Origin: an uncultured Bacillota bacterium
GTDB lineage: Bacteria > Bacillota > Dehalobacteriia > UBA7702
Length of the DNA stretch: 5,156 nucleotides
Reading direction: 5' to 3'
NCBI GenBank assembly: GCA_902766525.1
Contig: CACXDX010000183.1
Span: forward strand, 1-5,156
The number at the start of each line of letters is the position of its first letter. Positions within the stretch are counted from its first letter, which is position 1. This document shows, in pieces, positions 1 through 5,156 of this stretch. The notes beneath the pieces are model-generated. The model had not been told where the DNA came from and searched no databases. It saw nothing but the letters and a program-made list of their open reading frames with translations. The position numbers and the translations under genes are program-made.

Positions 1-33
1 ACCGACAAAGGCGGAAAAGATCAGTGTAACGAC
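1..33. repeat. terminal direct repeat, left copy (33 nt)
   Basis: These 33 bases are identical, in direct orientation, to the last 33 bases of the window (5124-5156). The repeat lies exactly at both ends, which is what an assembler leaves when a circular or tandemly repeated molecule is written out linearly. The reading frame of the overlying minus-strand gene is the same in both copies. The overlap is therefore more likely a join point than a biological terminal repeat. Confidence 0.9.
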
Positions 34-63
34 GATCAAACCGTAAAGCAATGTTTTTCTCAT
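1..63 (-). CDS. N-terminal part of a secreted polysaccharide deacetylase-like protein (signal peptide); continues at 5156 if circular
   Basis: This is the 5' part of a minus-strand gene that runs off the left edge. The chosen start is the ATG at 63-61, because the AAAAAGGA sequence at 80-73 then lies 9 bases upstream. The in-frame ATG at 69-67 is only 3 bases from it. The 21 visible codons encode a typical Sec signal peptide: MRKT with positive charges, then a hydrophobic core (LLYGLIVVTLIFSAFVG). If the ends are joined through the 33-base overlap, the frame continues without a break at 5123 into IPQGVTADKLIAITFDDGS, with a plausible signal-peptidase site after VTA. The function is assigned from that continuation; the visible part alone shows only an exported or membrane-anchored N-terminus. 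A consensus promoter lies just upstream (139-111). Confidence 0.7.
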   Translation of the reverse strand, partial: MRKTLLYGLIVVTLIFSAFVG

Positions 64-72
64 TTTCATTCG

Positions 73-80
73 TCCTTTTT
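73..80 (-). promoter_or_regulatory. ribosome binding site that selects the start at 63
   Basis: The minus strand reads AAAAAGGA at 80-73. It lies 9 bases before the ATG at 63 but only 3 bases before the alternative ATG at 69. The spacing therefore favours the downstream start for the signal-peptide gene. Confidence 0.6.
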
Positions 81-110
81 GATGAAATATCTTTTTGCCG
101 TTCTCCTGAC

Positions 111-139
111 ATTATATCCCCTTTCCCCCTCAGCGTCAA
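111..139 (-). promoter_or_regulatory. near-consensus sigma-A/sigma-70 promoter
   Basis: On the minus strand the -35 box TTGACG (139-134) is followed by a 17-base G-rich spacer and a perfect -10 box TATAAT (116-111). The predicted transcription start is a purine at about 105-104, giving a leader of about 40 bases before the ATG at 63. This is the strongest promoter candidate in the non-coding DNA. It drives the deacetylase-like leader directly. If the molecule is circular or tandem, it would also read on into both YhgE/Pip genes, because no terminator is visible between 63 and 4995 going around the join. No obvious operator palindrome overlaps it. Confidence 0.85.
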
Positions 140-164
140 ATATGACTCTAACAAAGTAATAAAC

Positions 165-196
165 AAAAACGAGACCCGTTCAAAGGTCTCGTTTTT
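165..196. terminator. bidirectional intrinsic terminator
   Basis: A perfect 12-bp inverted repeat, AAAAACGAGACC (165-176) and GGTCTCGTTTTT (185-196), encloses an 8-base loop. On the plus strand the GC part of the stem is followed by eight T (192-199). On the minus strand it is followed by TTTTTGTTTATT. It therefore can stop transcripts in both directions. Its main role is probably to end the minus-strand YhgE/Pip operon, whose last stop codon is at 244-242. It also insulates that operon from the promoter at 139-111. Confidence 0.9.
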
Positions 197-208
197 TTTA
201 ATTATCCC

Positions 209-227
209 GCCCCAAAACAGCCGGGGC
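209..227. other. short GC-rich inverted repeat downstream of the second YhgE/Pip gene
   Basis: GCCCC (209-213) and GGGGC (223-227) can pair around a 9-base loop. No T-run follows on the minus strand, so it is not a terminator by itself. It may stabilise the 3' end of the operon transcript ahead of the true terminator, or be incidental. Confidence 0.3.
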
Positions 228-241
228 AGAAAAACGGCAGA

Positions 242-2428
242 TCACATGATCTCGGTACTCTCAACTTTTTCGATAAACGCTTGATTCAGTTTCAGCAAAG
301 GCTTGCGCAGCAAAAGACCGAGAAGAAGCGAGAATACGAAAAAGAGAGAGAGTTTGCCCAAAGAAAGCCAATACGTGTTGGCGTAGAACCCGGCGATACA
401 TTCCCGAAATGCCGTCATGCTGTGGGTAAAAGGCAAGAAGGGATAAACCTTCTGGAAAAACTTCGGCACCAACTGAATGGGGAGCGTACCGCCGCTGCCG
501 CCGACCTGAAGCACCATGATAATGACGGCAATGGCTTTACCGATATTGCCGAAAGAAGCGGTCAAAGTATAAAGGAATACCACAAAGATAAAGCTTACGA
601 CAACTGCCGTGAAAATAAACCGCAGCGGATGAACACATTGGATCTCGAGGAAGAAAAGCATCCCCAAAGCAACGATAAGACTTTGTACAATACCGATAGC
701 GATAAAGATAAATCCGCGTCCGAAGTATAATTGATAATCTTTCACATCCTCCAGCTCCCGATAGGCTTTGGGAGAAACGAAGACCTTCATCAGAGCAACC
801 ATAACGAGAGCACCCACATAGAGGGCAAGAGAGGTATAGAAGGGCGCCATGCCCGAGGCAAAGTTTTCCACGGGATAGATCCTGTTTTCTTCCACCTCCA
901 CGGCGGAAGCAAAGATCTCTCCGAGCTGTTCCTCATCACCGTCAACTTTCGTAAGCATGCTTTTCAGCATCCCGTCGTCATCAACGAGGGCAGCATTGAT
1001 CTTTTCCGTCTTGACGGCGGCTTCACGCAGCAGTTTTTCGGTGTCTGCCAGAGAGTTGTTGGTCGCGTTGATCGCGGCGGTGGCATCAGTGGAAATTTTT
1101 TGCATAGACGCCAGATCTTTTTTCAAATCACTTACGATAACGGCGGCGGTTTCACCGGCACGGCTGAGCATTGATTCAAGATCCTTCCATTTCGGACGAA
1201 CGTCTTTTCTAAAGGTCTCCCTCATCCCGGCAATATCATTCCCGCCGGCGGCAATGACTGCGGAAAGTTCTTTTTGATAACGGCTCACATCCGCCGAAGT
1301 CGTCGTCAATTCAGCAGCGCAGCGATTCAGTTCATCCCGCAAATTCTTCAGATGCTGCAGTGTACCGCTTAAATTGGCGTTGAGTCTCCCCAAAGCTGCC
1401 TTCAAAGCAATATCTTCATCGGGGATCGCCGCTGCCAGCGCGGAAACGGTCTGTTGGTAATCCTCATAACGATCAATAAGAGCCTGGATATCTCCGGCCG
1501 AAGCGCTCATCACTTTGGCAACACTTTCGGCGCTGCTGTCTGCAGAATCAAGAACACCGGAGATCTGCTGATCAACTTTCTTAAAAAGACTTTCCGTATC
1601 GGCGATGGCCTTCTCGGTACGATCGGCAACGGCCGAAACATCGGCGCCGAGATCTTTGACATCTTTTCCGCTCCGGGAGAGATCATTCAAATGTCCCCGT
1701 GAGCTCTTACTTGTATCCTGCAGCAGGGAATCGACAGTATTCAAAAGAGAGGTGAGGGAGGCATTCATATCACGAAGGGCGGCAACGGTATCGGCGGCGG
1801 AAGTAAGTTTGCTGCCGATGGATTTCATCTCCGTATCAAAATCCGCCACAACGGAATCGGCATCACTGTTGTCAAGATAAGAAGCGATCCCTTCCATTGT
1901 CTCAACACCGACTTCGGCCACAGTTTTGGCTAAGGCCTTATCGATCTCCTCTTTCAGCATCGCGGCACCTTCATCGGTAACTTTGGCCGCGATCACATTT
2001 TTCTTTTCATTGAGATAGTAATCAATTTCCGCCTTTTCCGAGTCGTCATCGAAGATGCCGAACATTCGGCGGCTGAAATCAGCGGGAATAACGAAGGCAG
2101 CATAATATTCACCGGCACGCACGCCGTCAATGGCTTCATCCTCGTCAAGGAAAAGCCAGTTGATATCATCGTTTTCCTCAAGTGCCTCAATAATCTTATC
2201 ACCGATCCTGACGTTGATCGGCAAAACATCGCTGCTGATCCCCTCGTCACTGTTGGCCACAGCAATGGTCATATTGCCGGTATTATTGTAGGGATCCCAA
2301 AAAGCGTAGGTACTGAACCAAGCATAAAGAGCGGGAATGATCAAAAGACCGATAATAACGACCCAAGCCAGATAATTATAGCGGAGATGATTCAAATCAT
2401 TTTTAATAAGCCAAAGGATGTTTTTCAT
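242..2428 (-). CDS. YhgE/Pip family membrane protein (second gene of the pair)
   Basis: A 728-residue integral membrane protein of the YhgE/Pip family. The family belongs to the ABC-2-type membrane-protein superfamily and includes the Lactococcus phage-infection protein Pip; the type VII secretion proteins YueB/EsaA are related. One N-terminal helix (about 21-38, ending PALYAWF) is followed by the conserved family segment with DPYNNTGNMTIAVANSDEG (45-63) and GEYYAAFVIPADFS (106-119). Next is a long, Ala/Ser/Asp-rich, coiled-coil-like extracellular region (about 160-520). The C-terminal domain has five helices (about 528-550, 571-594, 602-624, 629-648, 688-708), with IQCVHP (596-601), GGSGGTLP (643-650) and YPFLPFTHS (662-670). 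Length and layout are normal for the family. Its ATG overlaps the stop of the upstream gene by four bases (ATGA, 2425-2428), so translation is probably coupled. The molecular role is not established; a phage-receptor or envelope-export function is inferred only from relatives. Confidence 0.93.
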   Translation of the reverse strand: MKNILWLIKNDLNHLRYNYLAWVVIIGLLIIPALYAWFSTYAFWDPYNNTGNMTIAVANSDEGISSDVLPINVRIGDKIIEALEENDDINWLFLDEDEAIDGVRAGEYYAAFVIPADFSRRMFGIFDDDSEKAEIDYYLNEKKNVIAAKVTDEGAAMLKEEIDKALAKTVAEVGVETMEGIASYLDNSDADSVVADFDTEMKSIGSKLTSAADTVAALRDMNASLTSLLNTVDSLLQDTSKSSRGHLNDLSRSGKDVKDLGADVSAVADRTEKAIADTESLFKKVDQQISGVLDSADSSAESVAKVMSASAGDIQALIDRYEDYQQTVSALAAAIPDEDIALKAALGRLNANLSGTLQHLKNLRDELNRCAAELTTTSADVSRYQKELSAVIAAGGNDIAGMRETFRKDVRPKWKDLESMLSRAGETAAVIVSDLKKDLASMQKISTDATAAINATNNSLADTEKLLREAAVKTEKINAALVDDDGMLKSMLTKVDGDEEQLGEIFASAVEVEENRIYPVENFASGMAPFYTSLALYVGALVMVALMKVFVSPKAYRELEDVKDYQLYFGRGFIFIAIGIVQSLIVALGMLFFLEIQCVHPLRFIFTAVVVSFIFVVFLYTLTASFGNIGKAIAVIIMVLQVGGSGGTLPIQLVPKFFQKVYPFLPFTHSMTAFRECIAGFYANTYWLSLGKLSLFFVFSLLLGLLLRKPLLKLNQAFIEKVESTEIM

Positions 2429-4995
2429 TCTATTCCATCCTCTCCGCGTTCTTCCTCGCGAAGAAGAGCCAATAATTCTTCATCGGAGATTTCCGCTAAT
2501 TTTTTTCTGTCTTCATAGTTATCGTGGATGTATTCACAGAGAACCAAAAAGAGAGTCAGTATCACCAGAGAGATGATCCACAAAACCAGCACCAACATTT
2601 TGGAACCGCTGATAAAGAGCAGGATGAGCAGGAGTAAGGGCAATCCGAGCAGGATAAACCGAAAGACCCGCCGCATCCGTTTATTATAATCGGAATTGAA
2701 ACTTTCCAAACGCTGTTTTGTCTGCTCGCGAAGACCTTCCCTTCCCGCCAAGATTTTCAAAGCGAACATCATGCGGGTACGATGATGGAAAGAACTGTTT
2801 TCCTCTGTGATCATCAGATCCGTATCGCCTAATCTGCGGTCGAAAAGAGCGTTGAGATTAAGGAAAAGCGGCCGCAAAACAACACCGACAACCAGCGCCA
2901 GCAGCAAGAAGGAACTAAGAATAAGCATATCCATGGCGAAATGATGACCGAAAACGCCGGCAATGGCTTCTCTCATGGCATTGACACTGTAAGTAAAGGG
3001 CAGTACCGGATAGAGAGCGCGGAACAGCCCCGAGGCCATCTCCACGGGATATGTCCCGGAGGAACCGGGAATTTGAAAGATAAGCAAAATGACACATAAT
3101 GCCTTGCCCACATGGCGAAATGCCACAGCCAAAGCATACATGATATTAACAAAAACAAAGGACGAAAGACAGCAGGCCGCGATAAAGAGCAAAGGATGGA
3201 CGCATTGGATACCCATCAAGACCAGATCACCGATACCGACGACAAGAGCCTGCCCCTGTCCGATGATGATGAACAGCAGCCAGCGACCGAAATAGCCTTC
3301 AACCGTCCGATAGGTCCGGATCTTCTGATCCTTCGCCACCTCCAATTTAAAAACAGCCAACATCATAATACCGCCGACCCAAATAGCCAAACTCGTAAAG
3401 AACGGCGCCATGGCGGAACCGTAATCTTTCATCCGGTAAAAGGCGGTGGTTTTCACAGTGATCGGGGAGGAAATAAAATCGGCGATCTTGCCGTCATCAA
3501 CGACCGCTTTGAGCTCGTTATACTCGGCATATCCCTTGAGCACCGCGAGATCGGCAGCAATACCGTCTATCCGTTTCGCGATGTCATCCAAGGCGGTTTC
3601 CGTATCCGCAAGAATTTTTTCCAAATTGTCAAGATCGGTGGAAAGGGTGGTGAGAAGCCCCTTTATCTGCTGAACTTGACCGTCTACCGGTTCCATCAAT
3701 CCGGAAAGGGTCCCAACCGCGGCACTGACTTCACTCATTGACTTTGTCATTGCGGACCGGAAATTACTGTCAAGTCCTTTTTTTGTCGCACGGAAACGAT
3801 CCCCGCTGCTCTTCAACAGCGCGGCAATATCGGCCTCGGCACCGACAAGCGAATCGGCAGTGGCATCCAGCGATTTACCGCTCTCCTTCAAGGCATTGAG
3901 GATTTCCTGGTGGCGCTGATTTTCATTTTTAAGCTTTGCGATAAGAGACGCGCCGTCATCCGTCGGAAAAGCATTTTGTATCTGCTGCAAATCATTGATG
4001 ATATTGCCGTTCAAGGTGTTGATCGTTTGCAGCGTTGAAAGGATCCCTTCAAGCCTGCTGTCCGTCTTCCGAAACTTGCCGACGGCAGCACCGAGATCCT
4101 CACCGGTAGCAGTTTGAAGCTGATATAAGATCGCATCGGTAGCGGCAAACTCCTCTTCGAGCGCAGCAGCAAGCGCAGCGAAACTGTCATTGCCGGCGGC
4201 AATGGTCTTGCTGCCCTGCTGCAATGAAGATGTGGCGCTGTCGGCAGCCGCGGTGACACTATCAAGATTCTTACCGATGCGGCGCAGCTCTGCGCCGCTT
4301 TCGTTTGTCAGCTTTTTAAAGCTTTCAACGTTATCATGATAAGCGTTGATATTGGCGGTGATATCATCCAAGTCGCTGATGATTTCAGCATAGAGGTTTT
4401 CAACTTTGCTTCCCTCTGTACCCAATTCATTTTCAATATACTTACCCACGGCATCCGCGGCAATAGCGGTACATTCATGATTGATCCGGGATTGGATGGT
4501 ATCGATGCCGATACCGGCCATAAGCGGGGCAATAGCGTTGATCTTTTCATTGACATAATACTGCAGTGTCGGTCGATCTCCGGGATCCTGCACCAAACCG
4601 ATGAGATCGGCGCTGAAATCCTCGGGAACAACGATCGCGGCATAGTAATCGCCGGACCGCACCCCGGCAACGGCATCATCTTCCGAAGTGAAGAACCAGC
4701 CGAAATCATCATTTTCCTTTAGCACATCCACCAAGGATTCTCCCGCGTTGACATTACCGACAGCATCATCATACGCACCCTGATCATTATTGGCAACGGC
4801 AACACGCAGATCCCCAGTTTGGGCATAGGGGTCACCGTAGGCGGAGATATTGAACCATGCATAAAGAGAAGGCATAAAAGCAATGCCCAAAAGAACCAAG
4901 ATTGCAACGGGCGTGCGAACGATCCTGCCCATATCGCGCAGGAAAATTTGCCAACTGGTTTTAATGATGTTTTTCAGCAGGTTCAAAAACCGCAT
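2425..4995 (-). CDS. YhgE/Pip family membrane protein with extra C-terminal membrane hairpin (first gene of the pair)
   Basis: An 856-residue YhgE/Pip membrane protein. The ATG at 4995 is preferred because AAGAAGGA lies 5 bases upstream and the product then begins MRFLNLLKNI, like its neighbour. An in-frame ATG at 5046 would add 17 atypical residues with a poor binding site. Layout: one N-terminal helix (about 28-48, PSLYAWF); the conserved segment with GDLRVAVANNDQG (61-73) and GDYYAAIVVPEDFS (115-128); a long helical, Ala/Asp/Leu-rich extracellular stretch (about 165-520); then five helices (about 531-549, 571-594, 602-625, 629-647, 688-708) with IQCVHP (596-601), PGSSGTYP (643-650) and YPVLPFTYS (662-670). 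Beyond the family's usual end comes a basic cytoplasmic linker (709-777), a two-helix hairpin (about 778-796 and 799-820) and an acidic tail rich in Glu (821-856). The gene is a paralogue of the one downstream; a hetero-oligomer is plausible. The function is inferred from the family only. Confidence 0.92.
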   Translation of the reverse strand: MRFLNLLKNIIKTSWQIFLRDMGRIVRTPVAILVLLGIAFMPSLYAWFNISAYGDPYAQTGDLRVAVANNDQGAYDDAVGNVNAGESLVDVLKENDDFGWFFTSEDDAVAGVRSGDYYAAIVVPEDFSADLIGLVQDPGDRPTLQYYVNEKINAIAPLMAGIGIDTIQSRINHECTAIAADAVGKYIENELGTEGSKVENLYAEIISDLDDITANINAYHDNVESFKKLTNESGAELRRIGKNLDSVTAAADSATSSLQQGSKTIAAGNDSFAALAAALEEEFAATDAILYQLQTATGEDLGAAVGKFRKTDSRLEGILSTLQTINTLNGNIINDLQQIQNAFPTDDGASLIAKLKNENQRHQEILNALKESGKSLDATADSLVGAEADIAALLKSSGDRFRATKKGLDSNFRSAMTKSMSEVSAAVGTLSGLMEPVDGQVQQIKGLLTTLSTDLDNLEKILADTETALDDIAKRIDGIAADLAVLKGYAEYNELKAVVDDGKIADFISSPITVKTTAFYRMKDYGSAMAPFFTSLAIWVGGIMMLAVFKLEVAKDQKIRTYRTVEGYFGRWLLFIIIGQGQALVVGIGDLVLMGIQCVHPLLFIAACCLSSFVFVNIMYALAVAFRHVGKALCVILLIFQIPGSSGTYPVEMASGLFRALYPVLPFTYSVNAMREAIAGVFGHHFAMDMLILSSFLLLALVVGVVLRPLFLNLNALFDRRLGDTDLMITEENSSFHHRTRMMFALKILAGREGLREQTKQRLESFNSDYNKRMRRVFRFILLGLPLLLLILLFISGSKMLVLVLWIISLVILTLFLVLCEYIHDNYEDRKKLAEISDEELLALLREEERGEDGIE
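2438..2445 (-). promoter_or_regulatory. ribosome binding site of the second YhgE/Pip gene
   Basis: GGAGAGGA on the minus strand (2445-2438) lies inside the last codons of the upstream gene, 9 bases before the ATG at 2428. It supports both this start and translational coupling through the ATGA overlap. Confidence 0.7.
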
Positions 4996-5000
4996 GGGAT

Positions 5001-5008
5001 TCCTTCTT
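5001..5008 (-). promoter_or_regulatory. ribosome binding site that selects the start at 4995
   Basis: The minus strand reads AAGAAGGA (5008-5001), 5 bases before the ATG at 4995. This decides against the longer in-frame start at 5046. That start is preceded only by a weak ACGGAAA and lies close to the suspected rearrangement joint. Confidence 0.75.
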
Positions 5009-5054
5009 CCGAAAATGAAACCTCCGCGGGAAAGCGAAAGAATCATTTTCCGTA

Positions 5055-5156
5055 TTAATGATTCGCCGAGCCGTCGTCAAAGGTGATGGCAATCAGTTTA
5101 TCCGCCGTGACCCCTTGAGGAATACCGACAAAGGCGGAAAAGATCAGTGTAACGAC
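5055..5156 (-). pseudogene. truncated NodB-type polysaccharide deacetylase, continuation of the gene starting at 63
   Basis: Read on the minus strand from 5156, this open frame gives the end of a hydrophobic stretch, then IPQGVTADKLIAITFDDGSANH and a TAA stop at 5057-5055. The segment KLIAITFDDGS matches the first conserved motif of NodB-family (CE4) polysaccharide deacetylases. In these, the first Asp of the DDG acts as catalytic base and the second helps bind the metal. Family members normally continue for about 180 more residues, with an HxxxH metal-binding motif and further motifs. None of that is present, so the product would be 43 residues from the start at 63 and cannot be an active deacetylase. 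No continuation of the domain is visible in the other minus-strand frames up to the next gene. The break most likely marks a rearrangement joint near 5046-5066. A deliberately short leader peptide is possible but less likely. Calling it a deacetylase rests on one short motif plus its position after a signal peptide. Confidence 0.65.
5124..5156. repeat. terminal direct repeat, right copy (33 nt)
   Basis: Identical to bases 1-33. Merging the two copies gives a circle of 5123 bp and keeps the deacetylase-like frame open across the join: codon 5126-5124 equals codon 3-1. Confidence 0.9.

Noticed and set aside
1..33. Biological terminal repeat of a linear element or an insertion-sequence end
   Set aside because: The repeats are direct, lie inside a coding frame that continues through them, and no transposase is present. 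A circular overlap explains them better.
165..196. The inverted repeat as a recombination or attachment site for circle formation
   Set aside because: The GC stem followed by T-runs on both strands is fully explained as a bidirectional terminator. It is also far from the suspected joint near 5046-5066.
51..284. Plus-strand open frame of 77 codons across the regulatory block
   Set aside because: It runs through the minus-strand promoter and the terminator hairpin, and its product has no coherent composition. The region is better explained as intergenic.
281..1277. Plus-strand open frames of about 106-149 codons opposite the second YhgE/Pip gene
   Set aside because: They lie wholly antisense to a well-supported membrane-protein gene, have no good ribosome binding sites, and their translations are low-complexity, charged sequences with no recognisable motif.
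1020..2000. CRISPR or tandem DNA repeats suggested by recurring GCGGC/GCCG patterns
   Set aside because: The pattern comes from Ala/Asp/Ser-rich codons of the coiled-coil-like stalk. There is no fixed repeat unit or spacer structure.
3112..3741. Plus-strand open frame of 209 codons opposite the first YhgE/Pip gene
   Set aside because: It is the longest antisense frame, but its His/Arg/Asp-rich product is typical of a shadow of hydrophobic and acidic codons. I found no domain, promoter or convincing start.
5021..5025. GGAGG on the minus strand as a ribosome binding site
   Set aside because: No usable start codon lies 5-10 bases downstream, and it is 25 bases from the ATG at 4995, which has its own closer site.

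Overview
The window holds two large, adjacent, co-oriented membrane-protein genes of the YhgE/Pip family (minus strand; 856 and 728 residues). They overlap by four bases and occupy about 92% of the sequence. The rest is a short regulatory block (70-241) and pieces of one more minus-strand gene at the two ends. The YhgE/Pip family, the AAGGA-type ribosome binding sites, the near-consensus sigma-A promoter and the roughly balanced base composition suggest a Gram-positive-type bacterium, most likely Bacillota (Clostridia or relatives). Nothing here fixes the genus.

The most important structural observation is that the first 33 bases (1-33) are identical to the last 33 (5124-5156). Joining the ends through this overlap gives a circle of 5123 bp. 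The join is coherent: a minus-strand reading frame that starts at 63 with a signal peptide runs off position 1, re-enters at 5123 in the same frame, and continues into a NodB-type polysaccharide deacetylase motif (KLIAITFDDGS). It then stops at 5055, after only 43 codons. The window is therefore probably a complete circular or tandemly repeated contig that was cut open inside a truncated deacetylase gene.

Read around the circle on the minus strand, the order is: consensus promoter (TTGACG, 17 bp, TATAAT; 139-111), truncated secreted deacetylase leader (63-1 and 5156-5055), 59-base gap, first YhgE/Pip gene (4995-2425), second YhgE/Pip gene (2428-242), bidirectional intrinsic terminator (196-165), then the promoter again. 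This is one self-contained transcription unit with no visible replication, mobilisation, recombination or toxin-antitoxin gene.

The simplest reading, which is inference, is a chromosomal segment that was circularised or tandemly amplified, or an assembly artefact that mimics this. The rearrangement joint would lie near 5046-5066, where the deacetylase similarity ends just ahead of the first YhgE/Pip gene. The joint would place the YhgE/Pip pair under the deacetylase promoter.

The two YhgE/Pip proteins are paralogues of each other and probably work together in the cell envelope. The first carries an extra C-terminal two-helix membrane hairpin and an acidic tail that the second lacks.
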